A stretch of DNA of 9,172 bases from Acidimicrobiaceae bacterium (GCA_003154135.1 PMCN01000029.1:11929-21100), one strand, 5' to 3'. Positions 1 through 6,356 are shown, counted from the first letter of the stretch. Notes: generated from the letters alone by a model not told the origin. Numbers and translations are program-made.

Positions 1-1
1 G

Positions 2-97
2 CCGCTCGAGTCGATCCTCGCGCTGGAACATCCGGTCCGGCGCTCGTTCATCGACGCGATCGGGTCCATCAACCGCCAGATCAACAGCGCCGATTGA
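2..97 (+). CDS. C-terminal fragment of a small eCIS protein, DUF6760-like (partial, 5' end outside window)
   Basis: The open frame enters from the left edge and ends at TGA 95-97, giving 31 visible residues. The readable core, LEHPVRRSFIDAIGSINRQI, is a helical stretch with a Leu-Glu-His-x-x-Arg-Arg start and an Ile-Asn-Arg-x-Ile-Asn end. From memory this resembles the C-terminus of the short DUF6760 proteins found in eCIS clusters, which carry a similar 'LEHxxRRxxxxEIxxINRxxN' pattern. Position agrees: it ends 3 bp before the DUF4157 gene and lies upstream of the tube genes. Its role is unknown; small helical proteins at this place in phage tail loci can be assembly chaperones, but that is inference. 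Only the tail is visible, so the family call is tentative. Confidence 0.5.
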   Translation, partial: PLESILALEHPVRRSFIDAIGSINRQINSAD

Positions 98-100
98 CCG

Positions 101-2356
101 ATGGCGTGGTGGAACGGCGTTCGACAGCGGTCGGGAGGGTCGGCCCCTCCCCCGCCACCGACGGAGGAACTGCCGCGGCCCGACGACTGGCAGCACATGC
201 CGCCGCTGCCGCTCACCGTGGGCTCCCCCTCCGCAGCCACCGATGCCGACGCGTTCGTGAGCTCGCTGGCGACTCGGCAGCCGATGGCCATCACGTCGAT
301 GCGGCGACACGTCGACAGCGACGACGCACCGCACGGCGAGCTCCACGTGGAGCCGCAGCCCGTCGCGCGCACATGGAGCACGCCGCCGGGCGGTGACGGG
401 TCGGGCCTTCCCGACGTGCACGTCCGCCACGTGCCGATCGCCCTCGCCGAACACCGCCACGCCACCGACTCGACCTACGCCACGCATGCACCCATCGACG
501 ACCAGGGTGCGCCGTTCACCTTCATCGACGCTGCGATCGACGATGCCGGCCGCCGCGGCGGGGCCGCGTCGGGTCCCGATCTCGGCGGGTCGGCTCATGT
601 CGTCGGTCCCGTGGTGGCACCCGATCGCTCGGGCGGCCGCCAGGGCCTGGCCGCGTCGCGTCGACTCGGCCTCGGCCCCGCGTATCACGGAGCACTACCC
701 GATCTCCTGCGCGACGTCGACCCCGCCAGCCTGCCCACCGAGCCGGCACCCGACGACCTGCGCCAGACCGTCGAACAGGCCACGGGGGTCGATGTCGGCC
801 CGCAGGTGGTGCATCGCGGCCAAGCCGTCACCGACAAGGCGCGAGACCTCGGTGCCACGGCGTTCATGCAAGACGATCGCATCTACGTGAGCGACGACGT
901 CGGCCCGCTCGATTCACCCACAGGACGCTCCGTGGTGGCCCACGAGCTCACGCACCTCGCCCAGGCGCGCAGATACGGGCCTGTCGACGAATCATCGCCG
1001 GAAGGTGTCGCCTTCGAGGCTCAGGCGCAGAGCGTGGAGCAGCAGGTGCGCGGCGATGCCGACGCCGCCGACCTCGTGGTGGTGCGCGAGACGATGCGCG
1101 AGTTGGTCGAGCGCGGCGTCGCCCGACCCGACGGCGACGGCGGCATCTCGTTCGTCATGCCGCCCTCGGCGATGACCGGGCAGAGCGGCGTGCAGCGGCT
1201 TGCCGGCGACACCCCGCCGGCGCACTCGCCGGGAGCCGCCCAGACGCAGACGCCCGGCATCTCGTCGGTGAGCGACCTGTTCCGCGCTGCCGGGAGCGAC
1301 ATGTTGTCGGGGGCAGGGTCGATGCTGGGGCTGAGCGACGACGTGATCGAGGGCGCTCGGCACGACATGAACCGCGACATCGATCACGGCGACATCGAGC
1401 GGCAGTTCCGCGACGTCACCCTCGAGCACCGGCGCACCGAACGCCTCGACGAGCTCAGCCGCACGTCGACCCAACGGGTCACCGACCTCAGCGACGACGA
1501 TCTCGACGAGATCCGCAGGTCGATCGACCACGAGGTCTCCACCCGCATGGACGAGCTCGAACGGGCCAGCAACGCCGCACTCGCGCAACTGAACGCCGAG
1601 CAGGAGCACCGTCTGCGCGAGCTTCCCGACATCGCCTACGACAACGCGTTCCGGCGGATCTTCGACCCCGACTCCAATCGAGTGCCCACCGCCGACGACC
1701 TGGCGGCCACGATGCACACCGACGCCGCCACAGCGCTGCACACCGCGGCCGCCCAGCACGCAGCCGCCGGCGGCACGACGGCGACGCACCCCGGCGGCCC
1801 GCCCACGCACCCCGGCGGGACCCCCGGCAGCGGAACGACAGGTACGGGGACCGGTGCGGGCACCCACGGCGGTCCCGGGCCTCATCCGGCGGGGGGTGAC
1901 CACGCCGCGGGTGGCGGCAGCGACGCAACACCCGCGCCCACGGGTCTCGCCGGCCTCCGTGCGGGGGCCGCCGAGTTCCTCGGTGGCGGCGCGGTGGAGC
2001 TGATGGGCTCCTTCTACGGCCTGTCCGAGGGCGTGCAGGCCGACATGCGTCACGACATGGGACTGAGCGCACTGCCCACCGCCCACGACGCTCACGCCGG
2101 CACCCATCCCGACGCGGCCCATCCCGACGCGGCACACCCCGACGCGGCCCATCCCGACGCGGCACACCCGGCGGCGCACGCCGCCGCAGGATCCACCAGT
2201 CACCGCACGTCGGCCACCGGTCACGACGTGCTCGACATCGGCCACCTCGACCTCACCGAGCTCGCAGAACGCCTCTACCCGTCCATCCGCAGCAAGCTCC
2301 GCAACGAGCTGCTCATCGACCGCGAGCGCGCCGGACGCCTCGCCGACTTCAGATAG
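101..2356 (+). CDS. Large DUF4157 (eCIS core domain) protein with HELTH motif, duplicated helical module and His-rich repeats
   Basis: This 751-residue protein has an N-terminal low-complexity region (about 1-205, starting MAWWNGVR, with a run of prolines near residue 15-20). A DUF4157 domain follows at about 211-292: LPTEP start, a V-H-R-G strand, an 'A..LGATAFMQDDRIYVS' segment and VVAHELTHLAQ. The zinc-binding HELTH lies at residues 281-285 (nt 941-955); Glu306 in AFEAQAQS is a possible third ligand. Residues about 391-424 and 618-654 are related to each other. They are separated by a charged, probably coiled-coil region (about 430-525) and a His/Gly/Thr/Pro linker (about 547-613). Four HPDAA units cover 669-688, and residues 717-751 form a charged helical end finishing ERAGRLADFR. 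DUF4157 is a known marker of eCIS-linked proteins, often as the N-terminal part of presumed toxins. Here it lies inside the structural operon and no recognisable toxin domain follows, so cargo, peptidase or assembly factor all remain open. ATG 101 lacks a clear Shine-Dalgarno sequence and probably relies on coupling to the gene ending at 97. Confidence 0.85.
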   Translation: MAWWNGVRQRSGGSAPPPPPTEELPRPDDWQHMPPLPLTVGSPSAATDADAFVSSLATRQPMAITSMRRHVDSDDAPHGELHVEPQPVARTWSTPPGGDGSGLPDVHVRHVPIALAEHRHATDSTYATHAPIDDQGAPFTFIDAAIDDAGRRGGAASGPDLGGSAHVVGPVVAPDRSGGRQGLAASRRLGLGPAYHGALPDLLRDVDPASLPTEPAPDDLRQTVEQATGVDVGPQVVHRGQAVTDKARDLGATAFMQDDRIYVSDDVGPLDSPTGRSVVAHELTHLAQARRYGPVDESSPEGVAFEAQAQSVEQQVRGDADAADLVVVRETMRELVERGVARPDGDGGISFVMPPSAMTGQSGVQRLAGDTPPAHSPGAAQTQTPGISSVSDLFRAAGSDMLSGAGSMLGLSDDVIEGARHDMNRDIDHGDIERQFRDVTLEHRRTERLDELSRTSTQRVTDLSDDDLDEIRRSIDHEVSTRMDELERASNAALAQLNAEQEHRLRELPDIAYDNAFRRIFDPDSNRVPTADDLAATMHTDAATALHTAAAQHAAAGGTTATHPGGPPTHPGGTPGSGTTGTGTGAGTHGGPGPHPAGGDHAAGGGSDATPAPTGLAGLRAGAAEFLGGGAVELMGSFYGLSEGVQADMRHDMGLSALPTAHDAHAGTHPDAAHPDAAHPDAAHPDAAHPAAHAAAGSTSHRTSATGHDVLDIGHLDLTELAERLYPSIRSKLRNELLIDRERAGRLADFR
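1271..1372 (+). repeat. Copy A of a duplicated protein module in the DUF4157 protein (residues about 391-424)
   Basis: The segment runs from SDLFRAAGSDML through GLSDDV to RHDMN. It pairs with residues 618-654 of the same protein: both have an Arg-Ala-Gly/Ala start, a small-residue Gly/Ala/Ser core, Gly-Leu-Ser, and the ending Arg-His-Asp-Met. In the last 15 positions (GLSDDVIEGARHDMN against GLSEGVQADMRHDMG) 8 are identical. The relationship is visible at protein level only; the DNA has diverged. Confidence 0.6.
1784..1819 (+). repeat. THPGG direct repeat in the His/Gly-rich linker
   Basis: THPGG is encoded twice, at 1784-1798 and 1805-1819 (residues 562-566 and 569-573), separated by Pro-Pro. 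It sits in a linker of about 65 residues made almost only of Ala, Gly, Thr, Pro and His, which is expected to be disordered. Confidence 0.75.
1952..2062 (+). repeat. Copy B of the duplicated module (residues about 618-654)
   Basis: This is the partner of the segment at 1271-1372. It reads GLRAGAAEFLGGGAVEL, then GLSEGV, then RHDMG. Relative to copy A it carries about three extra residues before Gly-Leu-Ser. The Gly/Ala/Leu-rich first half followed by a more polar second half suggests a helical hairpin with a tightly packed or membrane-active first helix; that structural reading is inference. Confidence 0.6.
2105..2164 (+). repeat. 15-bp tandem repeat, four copies, encoding HPDAA x4
   Basis: Units start at 2105, 2120, 2135 and 2150, with consensus CAYCCCGACGCGGCM. 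Units 2 and 4 are identical and units 1 and 3 differ at one base, so the array is also a 30-bp duplication with a single mismatch. A degenerate continuation (His-Pro-Ala-Ala) follows. All copies stay in frame (residues 669-688), and near-identity at silent positions points to recent expansion by slippage or unequal crossing-over. Confidence 0.92.
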
Positions 2357-2358
2357 GA
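2355..2358 (+). promoter_or_regulatory. Ribosome binding site of the first tube gene
   Basis: AGGA lies 7 bases before ATG 2366 and overlaps the TAG stop (2354-2356) of the DUF4157 gene. A ribosome finishing that gene could re-initiate on the tube gene. Confidence 0.6.
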
Positions 2359-2365
2359 ACCGATC

Positions 2366-2818
2366 ATGCCCCTCGCAGAAGAGACACCACTCGGACTCTC
2401 CAACCGGTTCAAGGTCACCATCGACTTCCCGAAGCCGGTCGACCTCGGCAGCTGGGCCAAGGTCGACGGCCTCGACGTGCAGTTCGACGTGGTCGAGTAC
2501 CGCGCCGGCGACGCATGGAACCAACGTTGGTACGCGCCCGGCAGCACCAAGTACTCCACCCTCAAGTTGAGCCGCGCCGTCTCGGCCGACACCAAGAAGG
2601 TGCAGAGCTGGCTCAACGACACCGCCCTGCGCTACCAGCCGGGCAACCTCATCGTGGTGCTGCTCGATGCCAAGAACGAGAAGGTGATGGAGTGGGAGAT
2701 GCGCTCGGCGATGCCCTCGAAGTGGGGCGTGAGCGGCTTCGACGCAAGCACCAGCAAGCTCGCCTACGAGCAGCTCGACATCGTGCACCTCGGATTCCTC
2801 GCCGACGACGCCCAGTGA
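2366..2818 (+). CDS. CIS inner tube protein 1 (gp19-like, TIGR02241 type)
   Basis: This 150-residue protein has the usual length for a tube subunit. Its order of elements is that of the phage T4 gp19 / Afp1-Afp5 family: NRFKVTIDF first strand, DLGSWAKVDGL (residues 26-36), a YRAG loop, YAPGSTKYSTLKLSRAV, a short helix KKVQSWL, the EWEM strand, and a terminal EQLDIVHLGFL strand. Such subunits stack as hexameric rings inside the sheath to form the rigid channel that carries cargo. It is paralogous to the next gene, with shared positions throughout (RF-V, DLG-W, DGL, KK--SWL, EW, GFL). The gene follows the DUF4157 gene by 9 bp with a usable AGGA. The presence of a YAPG loop and a neighbouring second copy suggests one paralog forms the tube body and the other a junction ring; which is which cannot be settled here. 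Confidence 0.92.
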   Translation: MPLAEETPLGLSNRFKVTIDFPKPVDLGSWAKVDGLDVQFDVVEYRAGDAWNQRWYAPGSTKYSTLKLSRAVSADTKKVQSWLNDTALRYQPGNLIVVLLDAKNEKVMEWEMRSAMPSKWGVSGFDASTSKLAYEQLDIVHLGFLADDAQ

Positions 2819-2825
2819 CGCCGCC

Positions 2826-3272
2826 ATGCCCTCCGGAACCCCCAGCTTCCACGACACGACGATGTTCGGCCTGTCGATGCGCTTCGACGTCGTCGTCGGC
2901 GGCATCGACCTCGGTGGCTGGTCGTCGTGCGACGGTCTGTCCGTCGACTTCGGGCAGACCGAGATCAAGGTCGGCGGGGTCAACAGCTACACGGTGTTCA
3001 CGCCCGGTCGCATGAAGTTCACGCCGGTGGTGCTCAAGAGGGCGATGAACTCGCAGGACTCGAAGAAGCTGATGAGCTGGCTGAAGTCGATGATCGACAT
3101 CACCGAGGGCGACGCGGCCACCATCACGCTGCGCGATCAGCACAACGGCAGCGTCGCCGAATGGACCTTCGCCAACGTGCGGCCGCAGTCGTGGAAGGGT
3201 CCGACCCTGTCGTCCACCGGCAAGGAAGTGGCCGTCGAGACGCTCACACTGATCCACGAGGGGTTCCTCTGA
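2826..3272 (+). CDS. CIS inner tube protein 2 (gp19-like paralog, tube or tube-initiator)
   Basis: This is a second gp19-type tube protein of 148 residues. Key elements are FGLSMRFDVVV, DLGGWSSCDGL (residues 28-38), FTPGRMKFTPVVLKRAM, a helix with SKKLMSWLKSM, an AEWTF strand and the end TLTLIHEGFL. eCIS loci normally carry several tube paralogs; the one nearest the LysM adaptor and spike is often the ring joining tube to hub (Afp5/Afp6-like), and position here suits that role. It starts 7 bp after the previous stop, without a convincing Shine-Dalgarno sequence, so translation is probably coupled. Its TGA (3270-3272) shares one base with the ATG of the next gene. Confidence 0.9.
   Translation: MPSGTPSFHDTTMFGLSMRFDVVVGGIDLGGWSSCDGLSVDFGQTEIKVGGVNSYTVFTPGRMKFTPVVLKRAMNSQDSKKLMSWLKSMIDITEGDAATITLRDQHNGSVAEWTFANVRPQSWKGPTLSSTGKEVAVETLTLIHEGFL
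3258..3263 (+). promoter_or_regulatory. Ribosome binding site fixing the LysM-adaptor start
   Basis: GAGGGG ends 8 bases before ATG 3272. It supports this start rather than the in-frame extension upstream, which would run through the whole second tube gene in another frame. Confidence 0.6.
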
Positions 3273-3961
3273 TGAAAGCCAAGCTCATCGCCGAGAAGAT
3301 GGCGTGGGAGTCGGTCGACTTCGACTTCAACCCCGACTCGCTCGCCATCAAGCGCACCGCATCGCTGGGCCACAACGCCAACTCGTCACCGAGCGGCCCG
3401 GGAGCGACGCCGTCGATCTTCCTGTCGTCGCAGCCCAAGACGCTCACCGGCTTCGGCTACCTCGTGGGCGACGACGTGGCCGACCGCGGCCAGCAGATCG
3501 TCGACTGGATGACCCCGGGTGGCGGTCTGCTCGGCGCCCTGGTCGGAGCCGCCGTGGGCGCCCTCACCGGGGGACGCATCAACCTGTCGTCGAAGCCTCC
3601 GGTGCTCATCTTCCAGTGGGGCACGCAGATCATGCGCTGCGTGATGAAGGACGCAACCGTCACCTACGAGCGCTTCGGCAAGGACGGTTCACCCGACCGC
3701 GCGAAGGTGCAGTTCACGCTGCAGGAGGAAGTGAACATCTTCGGCATGCTGCCCACGAACCCCTCGTCGGGGGGCCTTCCCGGGCGGCATCGTCACGTGG
3801 TCACCCAGACCGAGACCCTCCACAGCATCACCACCGCCGCTTACGGCCGGCCGAGCCACTGGCGCGGTGTCGCCCAGGCCAACGGCATCGACGACCCGTT
3901 CCGCATCCGGCCGGGCGACGTGGTGTACCTGCCCAACCCCAACGAGATCGCTGGCGGGTGA
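3272..3961 (+). CDS. Afp7-like hub adaptor: CIS tube N-terminal domain plus LysM domain
   Basis: This 229-residue protein has an N-terminal part with FDFNPDSLAIKR and, after a Gly/Ser/Pro-rich loop, a QPKTLTGFGYLV segment. That is the signature of the CIS tube / Afp7 family (PF19266-type; T4 gp53/gp54-related role). A conserved strand LIFQWG and the VQFTLQEE strand close the domain. A LysM module covers residues 175-224 (HVVTQTETL, HWRGVAQANGI, RIRPGDVVYLPN). In phage and eCIS relatives this protein links spike and tube, and its LysM fold clamps the baseplate rather than binding peptidoglycan. Residues 86-101 (LLGALVGAAVGALTGG) form a hydrophobic glycine-zipper-like stretch with no obvious role in a soluble baseplate. 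The start overlaps the tube-2 stop (TGATG). An in-frame extension to 2927 exists but is an arginine-rich shadow of the tube gene. Confidence 0.9.
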   Translation: MKAKLIAEKMAWESVDFDFNPDSLAIKRTASLGHNANSSPSGPGATPSIFLSSQPKTLTGFGYLVGDDVADRGQQIVDWMTPGGGLLGALVGAAVGALTGGRINLSSKPPVLIFQWGTQIMRCVMKDATVTYERFGKDGSPDRAKVQFTLQEEVNIFGMLPTNPSSGGLPGRHRHVVTQTETLHSITTAAYGRPSHWRGVAQANGIDDPFRIRPGDVVYLPNPNEIAGG

Positions 3962-3967
3962 CCTCCG

Positions 3968-5935
3968 ATGTCGATGGTGCAGGACCGCAGTGACCACATC
4001 ACGCCGACGGTCAACATCAACTCGTCAGACCTGAGCTCCACGCAGATGGAGAAGCTGGTGCGCGCCACGGTCACCACCCACCTGCACCTCCCCGACATGT
4101 TCGAATTGGTGTTCGAGGACACCGAGAACTCCATCATCGGCGACACGAGCGCGCAGGTCGGCAGCCTGGTGGAGATCTTCGCCGGGGCCTCCGGGTCGTC
4201 GTCGGCGAAGTCGCTCATCAAGGCCGAGCTCACCTCCATCGAGGGCGAGTACGAGGGCACGGTGATCCACGTGATCTTCCGCGGCTACGAGAAGTCGCAC
4301 CGCCTCCAGCGCGCCAGCCGCACGCGCACGTTCGTCGATATGACCGATGCCGACATCGCCAACCAGATCGCTCAGGACGGCGGGTTCGGTCCGTCGGACA
4401 TCGACGTCAGCGACACGTCGACCACACACCGCCACGTGTCGCAGATCGCTCAGACCGACTGGGAGTTCCTCGCCGGCCGCGCCCAGGAGATCGGCTTCGA
4501 GACAGGAGTGGCGGGCGGGAAGTTCTACTTCCGCAAGGCATCGTCGGCGAAGGAAGAGGCCAGCGCGATGGGCATGTTGAGCGGGCTGGCGGGCGGCGGG
4601 CCGCCGACGCTCACCTTCCAGGACAACCTGGTCTGGTTCCGCCCGCGACGCAGCGCTGCCAACATCCCGAGCAAGGTGGAGGTGCGGGTCTACGACTACA
4701 AGGCTGCCGAGGTGGTGGTGGGCACGGCCGATCTCAAGACCGGCACCGCCAAGCTCGATCACGATCCCGACCCGGCGGCTCTGGCCGGCTCGTTCAGCGG
4801 GTTGCCGATCGCCATCCCCAGCCCTCCGCACTTCCTGGGCCTTCCCGACCTCGGTCTGCCACCGAGCAACGATGCCCGCCTCATCGTCGACCGCCCCATC
4901 GACTGGGGCTCACCCACGCAGAGCGCGGTCGACGAGATGGCCAAGGGCATGGCCGAGCACTTCGCCTCCACCGTGCTCGAGGCCGAGGGGGAGGCGTACG
5001 GCGACCCCGCCATCCAGGCCGGCGCGAAGGTCACCATCGGTGGCGTGGCCGAGGAGTTCAAGGGCGACTGGATCGTGTCGGCGGCGCACCACGTGTTCGT
5101 GCCGGCGACCGGCGGCTACAGCACGCGCTTCGAGGTCACCGGCCGCCACGATCGTTCGTTGCTGGGCCTGTCGTCGATGGGCGCCACGCACGGCGCGCCG
5201 CCGCGGCTGCCGGGGCCGGTGATCGGCGTCGTCACCAACAACAACGACCCCGACACGATGGGCCGCGTGAAGCTCGGCTTCCCGTGGCTGTCGCCGGCCT
5301 ACGAGTCCGACTGGGCGCGCGTCGTGCAGGCCGGCCTGGGCAAGGAGTGGGGCAACCTGTTCCTGCCCGAGGTGGGCGACGAGGTGCTCGTCGGCTTCGA
5401 GTTCGGCGATGCCCGCCGCCCGTACGTGTTGGGCGGCCTGGTCAACGGCAAGACCACGCATCCCCTGCTGTCGTCGGCCGTGAAGTCGTCGGGAAACTCG
5501 GCACAGGTGGTGAAGCGCGGCATCGTGTCGCGCATCGGCAACCAGCTCACGTTCGAGGACGAGATCCCGTCGCCGCTCGCGCCGTCGCCACCCACCACCG
5601 GCACCATCCTGCTCGGCGATGCCGACGGCAAGCTGCAGCTGTTCTTCGACGTGGTGAAGGGCGAGCTGCACATCGTGTGCGACGGCGGCGTGCTCAACCC
5701 GATCGGCAAGATCGTGATCGAGCAGAAGAGCACCGGCGGCGAGATCACGGTGAACAGTGCGGGCAACATCACCGTCGAGGCGGCGAACCCGGGTTCGCTG
5801 ACCTTGAAGGGAGCAATGGGTGTCACCATCGACGGTGGCACCGGACAGGTCAGCGTGAAGGGCACCGCGGGCGTGAAGCTCGACGGTGGTGCCGGGTTGG
5901 TCGAGCTCTCGGGCTCGATGGTGAAGCTGAACTAG
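3968..5935 (+). CDS. VgrG/Afp8-like spike protein (gp27-like + gp5 OB fold + short beta-helix)
   Basis: This 655-residue protein starts with a gp27/GPD-like region (about 1-400). It includes FELVFEDTENSIIGD, a VEIFAG strand, HVIFRGYEKSHRL and the family motif HRHVSQIAQTDWEFLAGRAQEIGFE near residues 154-178. A gp5-type OB fold covers about 415-500 (VIGVVTNNNDPDTMGRVKLG, SDWARVVQAG, LFLPEVGDEVLVGFEFGD, PYVLGGLVNG). From about 580 to the end, short alternating valine/isoleucine strands with Gly-Gly turns (ITVNSAGNITVEA, VTIDGGTGQVSVKG, VKLDGGAGLVELSG) form a beta-helix needle. The trimer punctures the target and caps the tube. A Pro/Leu-rich loop at 268-302 interrupts the gp27-like part. There is no fused C-terminal effector domain. 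It begins 6 bp after the LysM gene with only a weak GGCGGG upstream. Confidence 0.93.
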   Translation: MSMVQDRSDHITPTVNINSSDLSSTQMEKLVRATVTTHLHLPDMFELVFEDTENSIIGDTSAQVGSLVEIFAGASGSSSAKSLIKAELTSIEGEYEGTVIHVIFRGYEKSHRLQRASRTRTFVDMTDADIANQIAQDGGFGPSDIDVSDTSTTHRHVSQIAQTDWEFLAGRAQEIGFETGVAGGKFYFRKASSAKEEASAMGMLSGLAGGGPPTLTFQDNLVWFRPRRSAANIPSKVEVRVYDYKAAEVVVGTADLKTGTAKLDHDPDPAALAGSFSGLPIAIPSPPHFLGLPDLGLPPSNDARLIVDRPIDWGSPTQSAVDEMAKGMAEHFASTVLEAEGEAYGDPAIQAGAKVTIGGVAEEFKGDWIVSAAHHVFVPATGGYSTRFEVTGRHDRSLLGLSSMGATHGAPPRLPGPVIGVVTNNNDPDTMGRVKLGFPWLSPAYESDWARVVQAGLGKEWGNLFLPEVGDEVLVGFEFGDARRPYVLGGLVNGKTTHPLLSSAVKSSGNSAQVVKRGIVSRIGNQLTFEDEIPSPLAPSPPTTGTILLGDADGKLQLFFDVVKGELHIVCDGGVLNPIGKIVIEQKSTGGEITVNSAGNITVEAANPGSLTLKGAMGVTIDGGTGQVSVKGTAGVKLDGGAGLVELSGSMVKLN

Positions 5936-5938
5936 GAG
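5934..5938 (+). promoter_or_regulatory. Ribosome binding site of the gp25 gene, overlapping the spike stop codon
   Basis: AGGAG lies 4 bases before ATG 5943 and is nested in the TAG stop (5933-5935) of the spike gene. This is one of the strongest Shine-Dalgarno matches in the window. Confidence 0.7.
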
Positions 5939-5942
5939 CGAG

Positions 5943-6356
5943 ATGAGACCTGACCACGACTTCGTCGGTACCGGGTGGGCGTTCCCCCCGCAGTTGAACC
6001 CATCGGGTGGCATCGCGCTCGTGAGCCGCGACCGCGAGCTCGAGGAGGCCATCCGCATCATCCTGCTCACCTACCCGGGCGAGCGCCCGATGCGCCCCGA
6101 CTTCGGCTCCAAGGTGCGCGACTTCGTCTTCCGCTCGGTCGACGAGGAGATGGTGACCGCACTCGCCTTCGAGGTGCAGCTCAGCCTGCAGCGCTGGGAA
6201 CCGCGGGTCGACATCGTCGGCGTGAAGGCCACACCCGACGTCGACCGTCACGAGCTGGTCTACATCGACATCGAATACAAGGTGAAGGGCACGAACGACC
6301 GGCGCAACCTGGTCTTCCCCTACTACACCATCCCCGAGAACGAAGCGGAGTACTGA
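5943..6356 (+). CDS. gp25 / Afp9-like baseplate wedge protein
   Basis: This 137-residue protein carries the gp25/gpW-lysozyme-fold baseplate signature: GWAFPPQLNPSGGIALVS (about residues 11-28), then ELEEAIRIILLTYPGERPMRPDFGSKVRDFVF, with the conserved T-x-P-G-E-R-x-x-x-x-x-F-G core. Despite the historic family name, these proteins have no enzymatic activity. They sit in the wedge core where the first sheath ring docks. The length matches the family. The start follows an AGGAG, and TGA 6354-6356 overlaps the ATG of the baseplate J gene by one base, so the two wedge subunits are probably made in fixed proportion. Confidence 0.95.
   Translation: MRPDHDFVGTGWAFPPQLNPSGGIALVSRDRELEEAIRIILLTYPGERPMRPDFGSKVRDFVFRSVDEEMVTALAFEVQLSLQRWEPRVDIVGVKATPDVDRHELVYIDIEYKVKGTNDRRNLVFPYYTIPENEAEY

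Noticed and set aside
2105..2164. CRISPR-like direct repeat array
   Set aside because: The units are contiguous 15-mers without spacers and stay in the reading frame, so this is a protein-coding tandem repeat.
992..2983. Long minus-strand open frame (663 codons) opposite the DUF4157 and tube genes
   Set aside because: It crosses three well-supported + strand genes. Its product is a Val/Gly/Arg/His-rich mixture with no recognisable motif, as expected opposite GC-rich codons.
2927..3271. Upstream in-frame extension of the LysM adaptor
   Set aside because: It would overlap almost the whole second tube gene with an Arg/His-rich sequence. ATG 3272 has a GAGGGG site and a normal stop/start overlap.
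3788..3949. LysM domain as sign of a cell-wall hydrolase
   Set aside because: No catalytic domain is attached. The N-terminal CIS tube domain and the position between tube and spike show a structural baseplate adaptor.
4910..6070. Minus-strand open frame (386 codons) opposite spike and gp25
   Set aside because: Same reasoning: a His/Arg-rich translation against strongly recognised + strand genes.
5975..6355. Upstream in-frame extension of baseplate J
   Set aside because: It would overlap gp25, and its translation is low-complexity Arg/His/Pro. MALPSPNLDDRRF at 6356 is the usual family start.
5943..6356. gp25 as a lysozyme, from the historic family name
   Set aside because: The protein has the short wedge-protein length and baseplate signature; this family is structural.
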